The notes beneath the pieces are model-generated. The model made no database searches and was not told the DNA's origin. It saw only the letters and a program-made list of their open reading frames with translations. Shown piece by piece: positions 25,424 through 33,919 of a stretch of DNA of 64,000 nucleotides. Numbering within the stretch: the stretch's first letter is position 1; each line of letters opens with the position of its first letter. Source of the stretch: Firmicutes bacterium UBA2116 (GTDB lineage Bacteria; Bacillota; Clostridia; Tissierellales; Sedimentibacteraceae); assembly GCA_002331025.1 (NCBI GenBank), contig DCYG01000009.1, positions 39,713-103,712 on the forward strand, in the 5' to 3' direction. The translations under genes and the position numbers were made by a program.

Positions 25424-25441
25424 ATATTCGTTTAATTATTT

Positions 25442-26854
25442 TTAAAAATTGTTATAAAATACTTTATATGCTTTATATGTCATGTAAAGGTCTGTTTTTG
25501 AAATTATTTCGTATGGTGCATGCATACTGAGAACAGGAACACCAAGGTCAACAACATCCATATTGTAGTTTGCCATGATGTATGCGATTGTTCCTCCGCC
25601 GCCCTGGTCTACCTTTCCAAGCTCAGCCGGCTGCCATACTACGTTGTTTTCATTGAATAATTTTCTCAGCTTTCCTATATATTCAGCATTTGCGTCGTTT
25701 GCTCCCGATTTACCCCTGCTGCCTGTGTATTTTACCATTGCAACACCCTTGCCCATTATAGGTGAATTTTGTATTTCAGAAACCTGAGGATATGTGGGGT
25801 CCACACCTGCTGCTACGTCTGACGAAAGCATACTGCTGTTTGACAGAGATCTTTTTAAAGATAGTTCACTGTAAACACCGTTATTTTGCAAAGCAATTAA
25901 TTCAGCAACCATATTGTTAAAGAACATGGATTGCATACCTGTATTTCCCACGCTTCCTATTTCTTCTTTATCAACAAACAAGGCAACCGCAGTTTTATCT
26001 GTATTTTTAACCTCTAAAATTGCTTTTAATGATGTATATGCACATACTCTGTCATCGTGACCGTATGCAGCAATCATGCCTCTGTCTATTCCTACGTCTC
26101 TTGATTTTCCTGCCGGTACTATTTCAAGCTCGGCAGTCTGGAAATCTTCCTCAACCATTCCATATTTCTCGTTGAGAATTTTCAAAACATTGTATTTAAA
26201 TTTCTTATCCTTGCCGTCCTCATCGTCATTTCCTGTACAATCAGCAGGCAGTGAACCGATTATAACGTTCAGGCTTTCCCCTTCGATTGCTTCCGAAAGC
26301 TTTTTGTCGTTTTGGTCTTTAGCCAGATGCGGAAGTAAATCCGTTATATAAAATATCGGGTCTTTTTCATCATCTCCGATTGATATATCTACAATTTCTC
26401 CGTTAGCCTTAACAACCGTACCATACATAGCAAGAGGAATCGTAACCCATTGGTATTTTCTGATGCCGCCGTAGTAATGAGTTTTTAATAAAGAAAGACC
26501 ATGTTCCTCATATAACGGATTTTGTTTTATATCTATACGAGGGGCATCAACGTGACTTCCCACTATATTCATTCCATTTTCAATTTTTTCTTTTCCGATT
26601 ACGACAAGCACCGCATTTTTTTCTTTATTAATATAATATAGTCTATCTCCGGGCTTTACTTCCTTTATATTTTCAAAATTAACAAAACCCTTTGCTTCAG
26701 CTCTTTTTATAATTTCTTTTATGGATAATCTTTCAGTCTTTGATGCATCAATGAAGTTCCTATAATCATCACTTGTGTCAAAAACCTCTGTTCTTTCATC
26801 ACTGTTTAATTTTTCCCAAATAAAATTCTTCTTGTAAAAAAGTTTGTTCTCCAT
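25442..26854 (-). CDS. M18 family aminopeptidase
   Basis: This 470-residue zinc aminopeptidase has the M18 metal-binding segments GSHVDAPRIDIKQNPL, YGHDDRVCAYTS and DKEEIGSVGNTGMQS, and a final VPVLSMHAPYE holding the last histidine ligand. Members remove N-terminal residues from peptides in the cytoplasm, fitting a peptide/amino-acid fermenter. The length is normal. It precedes the NuoE/NuoF-type operon but is separated from it by the repeat and a promoter. Confidence 0.93.
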   Translation of the reverse strand: MENKLFYKKNFIWEKLNSDERTEVFDTSDDYRNFIDASKTERLSIKEIIKRAEAKGFVNFENIKEVKPGDRLYYINKEKNAVLVVIGKEKIENGMNIVGSHVDAPRIDIKQNPLYEEHGLSLLKTHYYGGIRKYQWVTIPLAMYGTVVKANGEIVDISIGDDEKDPIFYITDLLPHLAKDQNDKKLSEAIEGESLNVIIGSLPADCTGNDDEDGKDKKFKYNVLKILNEKYGMVEEDFQTAELEIVPAGKSRDVGIDRGMIAAYGHDDRVCAYTSLKAILEVKNTDKTAVALFVDKEEIGSVGNTGMQSMFFNNMVAELIALQNNGVYSELSLKRSLSNSSMLSSDVAAGVDPTYPQVSEIQNSPIMGKGVAMVKYTGSRGKSGANDANAEYIGKLRKLFNENNVVWQPAELGKVDQGGGGTIAYIMANYNMDVVDLGVPVLSMHAPYEIISKTDLYMTYKAYKVFYNNF

Positions 26855-26868
26855 ATATGCTCCTATTC

Positions 26869-27321
26869 TTAATCCTGTATTATTAAAGAAGCAAGATACA
26901 TTTGTTTATCTTCTTCAATACACTTTATATCATAATTTCTAACCATGTTGAATTCGCCGTCATAGCCGCTCATCTGCCAATTTAAATCCACATTTATATT
27001 TATTCCCTCTTCCGTGCGTTTTAAACTGTGAATTTTATCAACCTTTACACTCATGGCAAGCTCAAAGTCGGTCGGATTATCCGCAATCTTTTGCAGTATA
27101 TCAGTATCATTGTCAAGTAATTTATCTTTTTCGATATTCATTAATTTTTCCTTTAATGAATCCATATCCTTATATCCATAAAGAAATTCATTCATTATTT
27201 CAATGCGCTGATTTAACAGATATTCGATACTTGTTATTTCCTGGTGGTACTCAAGCCCTCCTATTGAAATATAACTGAAAAACATTGTAAAAATCATCAG
27301 GTAAATAAATCTTTTTTTCAT
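26869..27321 (-). CDS. Hypothetical exported or membrane-anchored protein
   Basis: The 150-residue protein has an N-terminal hydrophobic stretch (KKRFIYLMIFTMFFSYISIGG) that could be a signal peptide or anchor. An acidic soluble part of about 125 residues follows, with predicted alpha helices then beta strands (GININVDLNWQMSGYDG). I do not recognise a family. It ends 14 bases before the M18 aminopeptidase gene on the same strand and may be co-transcribed with it. Confidence 0.65.
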   Translation of the reverse strand: MKKRFIYLMIFTMFFSYISIGGLEYHQEITSIEYLLNQRIEIMNEFLYGYKDMDSLKEKLMNIEKDKLLDNDTDILQKIADNPTDFELAMSVKVDKIHSLKRTEEGININVDLNWQMSGYDGEFNMVRNYDIKCIEEDKQMYLASLIIQD

Positions 27322-27466
27322 TCGTAATCCCCCTACAATATAAATTAATACTATATATTATAGAGGGATTATATGGCTTATGTTAGCGCTATTTGTCAAT
27401 GTACTTTATCAAATTTTCTATTAATTTCAACAAATAATGTCATTATTCATGAGTAAGTAACAATTT

Positions 27467-27516
27467 GTCATCCAGAACGATAGCTGAATGGGGATAGTCC
27501 TTAAAGGAATGTCCCC
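27467..27516. repeat. Composite of family 1 fragment and family 2 hairpin
   Basis: TGTCATCCAGAACGATAGCTGAA (family 1 words) runs into a hairpin with GGGGA and TCCCC ends (27490-27516) and an inner TCCTT/AAGGA stem. It lies directly downstream of the LacI-type gene. Confidence 0.7.
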
Positions 27517-27523
27517 GTCAAAT

Positions 27524-28522
27524 TTACACTAAAGATTTAACACTTTTCCTCTTTTCAAGAGTAAACGGCAGTTCCATCAAACCTTGTTGAGTTTTGTCAC
27601 CTTTTATCATTTTAATAAGCATTCTCATTCCTACTGCACCAACATCATAGTACGGCTCACCTATAGTTGTTAATTCAGGTCTTACAAATTTGCCTTCTCT
27701 TATATTTCCAAAGCCTACAATTGAAACATCATCAGGAACCTTTACACCTTTATCAATAAAGCTGTCCATGATTCCAATTGCAATTTCATCGTTGCTGCAA
27801 ACAACCGCAGTAAAATCTTTTGCATCCTTTACAAGGGATTTTCCAAGCTCATATGCTTTTCCATGCTTGTTTCCTCCGACAGTGTATATGTTGGAATATC
27901 CTAAATCACTTTCTTCAACTGCTCTTAAATATCCTGAAATTTTATCGTTTTCTACCGTTGACCTGTCTTCGAAGTCAGAAACATAAACAATCTTTTTATG
28001 TCCTTCTTTAATTAAGTAATTAGTCATTTCAAAAATTGCTGCGTTGCAGTCAATGGAAATATGGTTCATATCTTCACGAACATTTCTCGTAAAATAAATG
28101 CACGGTTTATTAAATCCTTTTGCGATATCAATAATTTCATCATCAAACTTATTTCCTACAAGGAATAACCCTTCTGCCTGCTTTCTGTCTAAAAGCTGCA
28201 AGTATTTTTCCTGAGTTTCTTTACTTGAATAACTGCTGCATAGAAGAATGTCATAGCCATACATTTTCCCTATTTCTTCAATTCCTCTTACTATATCAGC
28301 AACGTAGCTTTGTGCAAGATTGTTTATGATAACACCTATTAAGTAGGATCTTCTTGTAACTAAGCTTCTTGCCACATCATTTGGTTTATATCCTGTTTCT
28401 TCAATTACCTTTAATACTTTTCTTCTTACTTCGGGACTTACAGGCTTAGAATCATTTATAACTCTTGAAACAGTTGAAATAGATACTTCCGCAAGTCGAG
28501 CAACATCCTTTATTGTAACCAT
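27524..28522 (-). CDS. LacI/GalR family transcriptional regulator
   Basis: The 332-residue protein has the LacI helix-turn-helix TIKDVARLAEVSISTVSRVIND and hinge helix (VARSLVTRRS). A periplasmic-binding-like effector domain follows, with VVCSNDEIAIGIM and DVSIVGFGN. It binds an operator and responds to a sugar or other small molecule. The gene has no sugar genes beside it and is flanked on both sides by family 2 repeats, so it may be a global (CcpA-like) or displaced regulator. Confidence 0.92.
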   Translation of the reverse strand: MVTIKDVARLAEVSISTVSRVINDSKPVSPEVRRKVLKVIEETGYKPNDVARSLVTRRSYLIGVIINNLAQSYVADIVRGIEEIGKMYGYDILLCSSYSSKETQEKYLQLLDRKQAEGLFLVGNKFDDEIIDIAKGFNKPCIYFTRNVREDMNHISIDCNAAIFEMTNYLIKEGHKKIVYVSDFEDRSTVENDKISGYLRAVEESDLGYSNIYTVGGNKHGKAYELGKSLVKDAKDFTAVVCSNDEIAIGIMDSFIDKGVKVPDDVSIVGFGNIREGKFVRPELTTIGEPYYDVGAVGMRMLIKMIKGDKTQQGLMELPFTLEKRKSVKSLV

Positions 28523-28539
28523 TTTTTCCTCCTTCTGAC

Positions 28540-28595
28540 GGGGACATTCCTCCTATCCCACAGAGACTAACCCTGTGAAAAAGAGGTGTGTCGCC
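28540..28595. repeat. Family 2 repeat upstream of the LacI-type gene
   Basis: GGGGACATTCCTCC at one end and AGAGGTGTGTCGCCC at the other form an imperfect long hairpin. It sits 18 bases before the LacI-type start codon, so its transcript would carry the hairpin only if the promoter lies further upstream. Confidence 0.75.
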
Positions 28596-28692
28596 CTTCC
28601 TCTTATATTTATTCTTTCGTTTTCCTGTTTATATTAACATTATATATGTAATTCGTATAATAATCAATCGTTTTTCCTGATTTTCCTAAAAC

Positions 28693-28874
28693 AAAAAAAT
28701 ACCCGCATGAGCCGCAAGCCTTTAATTCACACCCGCATCTAAGCAGGTGGGATTTCTGTTAATTGGTTCTGACTTCCCGTCAAAGCGGGCATGTCATCTG
28801 CACTTAAACACGAATTCCCTTTTACAATATGTCGGTTGAATTAATAAGCTTCCGCACTCCGCAGGCCTTTTATT
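28693..28874 (-). ncRNA. ssrS: 6S RNA
   Basis: The minus strand holds an RNA of about 180 bases with a 6S layout. The ends (GCCTGCGGAGTGCGGAAGC and GCTTGCGGCTCATGCGGG) form an imperfect closing stem. Inside it TTAATTC pairs with GAATTAA, a largely single-stranded central region follows, and hairpins such as CCCG/CGGG and CACCTGC/GCGGGTG sit around the centre. A consensus promoter precedes it and a T-run ends it. 6S RNA mimics an open promoter and sequesters sigma-A holoenzyme in stationary phase. I identify it by structure, size and these end motifs without a covariance search. Confidence 0.8.
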
Positions 28875-28880
28875 AATATT

Positions 28881-28909
28881 ATTATAGCACTATTTATGGA
28901 TTTTTTCAA
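28881..28909 (-). promoter_or_regulatory. Sigma-A promoter of 6S RNA
   Basis: TTGAAA (28909-28904), a 17-base spacer and TATAAT (28886-28881) on the minus strand place the transcript start near 28874. Confidence 0.85.
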
Positions 28910-28923
28910 CTGTATTTTATTAT

Positions 28924-28978
28924 CGGGGACGTTCCTCTCACTCTCAAAGGTTATCTCTATAAAAGAGGTGTGTCCCCG
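28924..28978. repeat. Family 2 repeat between 6S RNA and the FtsH-like gene
   Basis: CGGGGACGTTCCTCTC and GAGGTGTGTCCCCG are the inverted ends of an imperfect hairpin of the same family as 28540-28595. Confidence 0.8.
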
Positions 28979-29025
28979 CACTGCTTGCAAGTTTCCTCAA
29001 GGATGACATTATTTTACCCTATAAT

Positions 29026-30459
29026 TTAAGATAATATTACATTTAATTCTTCTTCGTAAACAACTTCTTTTTCCATTAAAAGCTTTGCTATTTTTTCTAT
29101 CTTTTCTTTATTGCTTTCAATTATTCTTATAACATCCTTATAAATTTCAGCAACTAAATCTTTGACTGATTTTTCTACGGAATTTAGCGGAATATTAAGC
29201 TTCTCCGCTAAAACACCTAAATTCACAAATGAGTTGTCATCATCCATTCCGTATCGTGCAATGTAGTCAACTGCTAATGAAGTTGCTTTTTCGATGTCAT
29301 TTTGTGCCCCCACAGTAATATTTTCCTTTCCGAAAAATATTTCTTCGGCAACACGTCCTGCCATTAATACGGCAAGTTGATTTTTTATACGCTTTTTAGT
29401 TATGACCTCTGCCACGTCAGGAGTGCTCAATGTATAACCGCCCGCACCCTTGCTGGTTGGGATTACGGATACTCTTATAACCTTGCTGTCAGGTATCAAA
29501 TACTTTGATACAAAAGCATGTCCCGCTTCATGGTAAGAAGTTACAACTTTTTGTTTGCTGTTTTCAGCTAAGTTCTTTTTTTCTGTTCCGGCTATTATTT
29601 CAAGATAAGCTTTATTTATATGTTCTTCTGTTATTTCATCGGCATTTTCCCTTATTGCTGTTAAGGCCGCCTCATTAACCAAATTCTCTATCATCGCACC
29701 GCTGAAATATACTGTCAAATCAGCAATTTCTTCTATGTCTATATCCGGCTTTGATTTTTTCCTCGATAAATATAATCTCAGTATATCTTTTCTCGCATTT
29801 CTGTCAGGGAGCATTATTTCTATTTGTCTGTCAAATCTTCCCGGTCTTAAAAGAGCCGAATCCAATGTATCAATTCTGTTAGTGGCAGCTATCACAACGG
29901 TTCCGGAATCATCACCGAAGCCTGACATTTCTGTCAGAAGCGCATTAAGAGTCCTGTCCCCTTCATCGCTGCCCCTCATGTTGCCATTCATTCTTTTTTT
30001 TCCTATGGCATCAATCTCATCAATGAATATTACGCTTTTTCCCGATTTTTGGGCTTTCTTAAACAGGTTTCTGATTCTTCCCGCTCCCAGTCCGGCATAA
30101 ATTTGAACGAAATCTGAACCGGATACCGCATAAAATGGCACTCCCGCTTCTCCGGCTAATGCCTTGGCCATCAATGTTTTTCCCGTACCCGGAGATCCGT
30201 ATAAAAGAACTCCTTTGGGCATTCTTGCATTGAATCTGCTGTATTTTTCAGGATTTTTAATAAAATCAACTATTTCCTGAAGGCTGTCCTTTGCTTCATA
30301 GTTTCCTGCCACATCATCAAATTTCATATTTGATGAGCTTACATATTCTATTTCATTTAATTTATTTATTTCTTTTTGTGCTGTTTTTTTATTTCTCAGT
30401 AACAGTAGAATTACAAAGATCAGCACAATAATTATTCCTGCTATCTGAAATTTATCCAT
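29026..30459 (-). CDS. FtsH-like AAA+ zinc metalloprotease with one membrane span
   Basis: The ATG at 30459 is used because GGGGG lies 7 bases upstream, giving about 477 residues. One N-terminal membrane helix (about 5-22) leads straight into the AAA+ domain: Walker A GSPGTGKT (about 91), pore loop FVQIYAG, Walker B VIFIDEIDAIG, sensor TNRIDTLDSALLRPGRFDR. The M41 protease domain has the zinc motif HEAGH and the third-ligand segment VGAQNDIEKAT. True FtsH is about 600-650 residues with two spans and an external domain; here the second span and that domain are missing. It probably degrades membrane or cytoplasmic substrates. It is transcribed alone. Confidence 0.85.
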   Translation of the reverse strand: MDKFQIAGIIIVLIFVILLLLRNKKTAQKEINKLNEIEYVSSSNMKFDDVAGNYEAKDSLQEIVDFIKNPEKYSRFNARMPKGVLLYGSPGTGKTLMAKALAGEAGVPFYAVSGSDFVQIYAGLGAGRIRNLFKKAQKSGKSVIFIDEIDAIGKKRMNGNMRGSDEGDRTLNALLTEMSGFGDDSGTVVIAATNRIDTLDSALLRPGRFDRQIEIMLPDRNARKDILRLYLSRKKSKPDIDIEEIADLTVYFSGAMIENLVNEAALTAIRENADEITEEHINKAYLEIIAGTEKKNLAENSKQKVVTSYHEAGHAFVSKYLIPDSKVIRVSVIPTSKGAGGYTLSTPDVAEVITKKRIKNQLAVLMAGRVAEEIFFGKENITVGAQNDIEKATSLAVDYIARYGMDDDNSFVNLGVLAEKLNIPLNSVEKSVKDLVAEIYKDVIRIIESNKEKIEKIAKLLMEKEVVYEEELNVILS

Positions 30460-30473
30460 CGGCATACCCCCAG

Positions 30474-30610
30474 TGCATTGCAATGAACAATGAATAGTGA
30501 ATAATGAACAATTAACAGTAAATAATTAAGAAGAACTGTTCCACAATTGATAGTAACAATGTTCATTGCTACTGTTCACTGTTTGACGTTCATTGTTCAA
30601 TGTTCATTTT
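30474..30610. repeat. Inverted array of TGAACAATGAA-type units
   Basis: The left part reads AATGAACAATGAATAGTGAA and the right part holds the complementary TTCATTGTTC/ACTGTTCACTG units, so the region can fold into a large hairpin. The words match those at 10993-11035. Confidence 0.75.
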
Positions 30611-30668
30611 ATTAATTAATTTTAACATACGGATATACGTTTGGATATACTTAATATATAGATATGCT

Positions 30669-31151
30669 TCAATGTTTTTCCTTATTTTCCAATAAACAAA
30701 CAGCCTGCGCTGCTATGCCTTCTCCTCTGCCCTCAAATCCCAGCTTTTCTGTTGTGGTTGCCTTAATATTTATATTTGATACTTCGGTTTCCATGTCACA
30801 AGCCAAGTTCTTCCTCATTTCATCTATGAATGGACTCATTTTAGGTCTTTGTGCTATTATCACCGCATCTAAATTGCATAGCTTGAAACCACTATCTTTC
30901 ATGTGCTTTACAACTTGTCTTAAAAGCTCTCTGCTGTCGGCATTCTTGTATTTGTCATCTGTATCAGGGAACATCTTACCGATATCTCCCTGACCCATGG
31001 CACCTAACAAGCTGTCCATAACAGCATGAACCAATACGTCCGCATCCGAATGACCGTAAAGTCCCATTTCGTATGGTATTTGCACTCCGCCGATTATTAA
31101 TTTTCTGTTTGATACTAATGCATGTACATCGTAACCTATTCCGATTTTCAT
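30669..31151 (-). CDS. ispF: 2-C-methyl-D-erythritol 2,4-cyclodiphosphate synthase
   Basis: The 160-residue protein begins MKIGIGYDVHAL and has GLYGHSDADVLVHAVMDSLLGA, DIGKMFPDTD and the C-terminal EKLGFEGRGEGIAAQAV, all typical of IspF, including the D-x-H zinc ligands. It forms the cyclic diphosphate in the non-mevalonate isoprenoid pathway. It follows ispD by 9 bases, so the two steps are produced together. Confidence 0.96.
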   Translation of the reverse strand: MKIGIGYDVHALVSNRKLIIGGVQIPYEMGLYGHSDADVLVHAVMDSLLGAMGQGDIGKMFPDTDDKYKNADSRELLRQVVKHMKDSGFKLCNLDAVIIAQRPKMSPFIDEMRKNLACDMETEVSNINIKATTTEKLGFEGRGEGIAAQAVCLLENKEKH

Positions 31152-31160
31152 ATGCGCTCC

Positions 31161-31853
31161 TTAATATAAGCTTGCAAATATTTCAGCTATTCTTAAATCC
31201 TGAGGTGTGGTAATTTTTATATTTCTCGTTAAACCTTCAATAACTTTCACTCGATAACCGTAATATTCGACAATGGACGAATCATCAGTAAAAGCTGCAT
31301 CCTCTGTAACCGCATTATAGTAGCAATTCCTTATGAGCTCATATTCAAAGGCCTGAGGAGTTTGAACGGCTTTTATGGTTGACCTGTCAAAGGTTCTGTT
31401 AACAAAGCCGTCCCCGGCTATTTCCTTGACAGTATCCATAACATCAACAACCGGAATGCAAGCTCTGTAATTATACGCACCTTCAACACAGTTCAATATT
31501 AAATTATATGAAATAAAGGGTCTGACACCGTCATGAATGAGAACAATCCCGCAGTCCTTGCTTACTGCTTTAATGCCCTCATATACAGATTCGGTACGAG
31601 TTGACCCTCCTGCTTTTACAAATGTAATCTTTTTATAGTCGTCGGCCATTTCGCTTCTGACATAATCTAAATCTTCTTTGTTTACAATCAGTATTATTTC
31701 ATCAACTTCGTTGCTTTTTTCGAATTTGTACAAGGTAGTATCCAATATGGTCTTGCCACCGATGGATATATATTGTTTCGGTATCTCAGAGCCCATCCTT
31801 GTACCCTTTCCCGCAGCAACTATAATCGCAGAAACAAATTTGTCTTTATACAT
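31161..31853 (-). CDS. ispD: 2-C-methyl-D-erythritol 4-phosphate cytidylyltransferase
   Basis: The 230-residue nucleotidyltransferase has the CTP-binding motif AIIVAAGKGTRMGSEIPKQY. It also has LIHDGVRPFIS, the DTVK segment and the C-terminal KITTPQDLRIAE. It adds CMP to methylerythritol phosphate, the third step of the non-mevalonate pathway; IspF, encoded next, acts two steps later. Confidence 0.95.
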   Translation of the reverse strand: MYKDKFVSAIIVAAGKGTRMGSEIPKQYISIGGKTILDTTLYKFEKSNEVDEIILIVNKEDLDYVRSEMADDYKKITFVKAGGSTRTESVYEGIKAVSKDCGIVLIHDGVRPFISYNLILNCVEGAYNYRACIPVVDVMDTVKEIAGDGFVNRTFDRSTIKAVQTPQAFEYELIRNCYYNAVTEDAAFTDDSSIVEYYGYRVKVIEGLTRNIKITTPQDLRIAEIFASLY

Positions 31854-31885
31854 AATTTTATAGTCCCCTTAGTATTGGTCAAACA

Positions 31886-31953
31886 TGAGATTCTTCGGGC
31901 TTTCGCCCTCTGAATGACAAAGTCTTTTGTCATCCTGAACGCAGTGAAGGATC
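31886..31953. repeat. Dispersed repeat (family 1)
   Basis: TGAGATTCTTCGGGC, then a GGGC/GCCC core, then TGTCATCCTGAACGCAGTGAAGGATCTCA. The GAGATTCTTC and GAAGGATCTC ends are inverted. It lies between the PHP gene end and the ispD start. Confidence 0.8.
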
Positions 31954-31962
31954 TCATCTCTT

Positions 31963-32775
31963 TTACAATATTTTTTTAATATTCAGATCTTCCAGCATTA
32001 CCTCCGGTAAGCCTATTTTTCTGCTTGGAATAAACAGACCGTGACAGTCAGAGCCTCCTGATATCATCAGATTGTTCTTTTTGCAAAAATCGATATAGTA
32101 TTGCTCCTGTCCCTTATTGTAAGGCGAAAAGCATTCTATGCCGTCTATTCCCGCTTCAAGCCAGAATTCCAATTCTTCTATGGGCATCCGGCTGTTTTTG
32201 TAATGGTATGACGGATGAGCCAGAAATACGTAGCCTCCGCTTTTATGACCGGTTTTTATAACTTCTTCAGGACCTTTAAGCTCAGCTTTAAGCCCTGAGT
32301 TTATTACATCTGTTAAATGAGTCAGCACATCCTTGTGTATACCTCTGTCTACCATGTAGTTTGCAGATTTCCAGCCGCCTCTTTTTCTGTCGTATTCATA
32401 TTTTTCATAATCTTCAAAGCTTATGCTTTCATATTTTCCGGAAACATATTTTATATAATCCTTATTGGAGCTTAATTTACTTTCATTTGTCCAATTTATC
32501 ATATCCAGAAGCTGTTTGTTCTGTATATTAAAATTATACAATGTCAAATGATATTCTCTGCCTTGATATTCACAAGTGAGCTCTGTACCCGGGATAAAAA
32601 TTAAATTATCGCTTGGCCTTAATATATCCTGCATGCATTTAATATTTTCAATCGAATCATGGTCCGTTATTGAAAAAACACTTATTTTATTTTTAATCAA
32701 TTCTTCTTTCAATTCTGATACATCCCACGTCCCATCGGAAGCATAGGTGTGCATGTGCATGTCAATTTTCTTCAT
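31963..32775 (-). CDS. PHP-domain metal-dependent phosphoesterase
   Basis: The 270-residue protein begins with the PHP metal motif KIDMHMHTYASDGT and continues SITDHDSIE. A later FLAHPSYH and the final SGGSDCHGLF supply further metal ligands. This is the TrpH/YciV group, whose members hydrolyse phosphoester bonds in nucleotides or RNA ends (for example 3',5'-bisphosphates or 5' RNA ends); which applies here cannot be told. It follows the asparaginase gene by 9 bases. Confidence 0.88.
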   Translation of the reverse strand: MKKIDMHMHTYASDGTWDVSELKEELIKNKISVFSITDHDSIENIKCMQDILRPSDNLIFIPGTELTCEYQGREYHLTLYNFNIQNKQLLDMINWTNESKLSSNKDYIKYVSGKYESISFEDYEKYEYDRKRGGWKSANYMVDRGIHKDVLTHLTDVINSGLKAELKGPEEVIKTGHKSGGYVFLAHPSYHYKNSRMPIEELEFWLEAGIDGIECFSPYNKGQEQYYIDFCKKNNLMISGGSDCHGLFIPSRKIGLPEVMLEDLNIKKIL

Positions 32776-32784
32776 AGTACCTCT

Positions 32785-33783
32785 TTAATATAATAAGTCT
32801 TCGTTTACTCTGGTATAAAACATTTCCTTTATTTCATCAAAATTCCTCGTTTGAGCCATTATCCACATAAGTTTGGTGATTGCGGCCTCTATGGTCATAT
32901 CATATGCCTGAAGCACCTTGAATTTTTTCAAGGCCTTTATTCCTACTTCATATATACCCATATCACTGCCTTCAAACATAACCTGTGTGGCAATTACTAT
33001 AATTTTCCCTTCATCAGTCAAATATCCCAGCTTCTCTAAAAAGTTTCTTTTATCCAAGAACGGAAGCCCTCCGACTCCATAGCTTTCAATTACAACACCT
33101 TCGTATTTTTCACCTATATAATCCAAAACATCCGGCTCCATTCCCGGAGCCAGCTTAAGCAAGAATATTGAAGGGTAAATATCCTTATAAAACTTAACGC
33201 TCTCTGTAAATCTTTCATTTCTGATATACTTGGTAATTCTATTATCATCTATTATTGCCGCGACAGGAAAATTAATTGATTCAAATGCGCTGTAGCTCTT
33301 TGACTTTATTTTTCTTGCCCTCGTTCCGACTATAGCTTTCCCGTCAAATACTAAATATACTCCGCTTACATCTTTTTCTGCAGCAAACCTGAAGCTGTCA
33401 AGAAGGTTTTTCTTAGCATCGGTTATATCGGCGTTTATCGGCTTTTGTGAGCCTGTAATGATGACCGGTTTATCTAAATTTTGAATTAAATATGACAGAG
33501 CGGCAGAGGTGTAAGACATGGTATCGGTTCCATGGGATATAACGAATCCGTCATACTTATGATAATTTTTCTCTATTGCCTCCGTCATCAACACCCAATA
33601 TTCAGGTTGAATATTTGTACTGTCAATGTTTAAAAGCTGAATTGTTTCTACGTTACAATACTCCTTAATTTCAGGAACATAGTCAAGAAGCTCTTGAGAG
33701 GTTATCTGGGGAGCTAAACCATCCTCTGTATTTTTTGATGCTATTGTACCGCCTGTAGCGATAAGCAATATATTTTTCTTCAT
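32785..33783 (-). CDS. ansA: Type I L-asparaginase
   Basis: The 332-residue protein has both catalytic threonine segments: LLIATGGTIASK near the start and VISHGTDTMSYTSAALSYL near residue 85. TGSQKPINADITDAKKN carries the conserved lysine region. There is no signal peptide, so it is the cytoplasmic AnsA type, releasing aspartate and ammonia from asparagine. A small PHP gene follows 9 bases later in the same unit. Confidence 0.93.
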   Translation of the reverse strand: MKKNILLIATGGTIASKNTEDGLAPQITSQELLDYVPEIKEYCNVETIQLLNIDSTNIQPEYWVLMTEAIEKNYHKYDGFVISHGTDTMSYTSAALSYLIQNLDKPVIITGSQKPINADITDAKKNLLDSFRFAAEKDVSGVYLVFDGKAIVGTRARKIKSKSYSAFESINFPVAAIIDDNRITKYIRNERFTESVKFYKDIYPSIFLLKLAPGMEPDVLDYIGEKYEGVVIESYGVGGLPFLDKRNFLEKLGYLTDEGKIIVIATQVMFEGSDMGIYEVGIKALKKFKVLQAYDMTIEAAITKLMWIMAQTRNFDEIKEMFYTRVNEDLLY

Positions 33784-33805
33784 AATTTTGTACCCCCTTT
33801 CTTGT

Positions 33806-33919
33806 AATGGATTGCAATAGACTTGCGATTAATTTGCAATGGTTTTGCGACAGATAAATCTTTTTCACCATTGCCAGTCCATCGTTCCATCAATCGCTTA
33901 TCAATTGCCCATCAATTGT
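33806..33919. repeat. Dispersed GCAATTGAT/ATCGC repeat (family 3) running into rluA
   Basis: Units GGATTGCAATAG, CTTGCGATTAATTTGCAATGG, CCATCAATCGC and TATCAATTGCCCATCAATTG alternate in both orientations. They extend into the 3' end of the pseudouridine synthase gene, where they encode its last residues. Confidence 0.75.
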
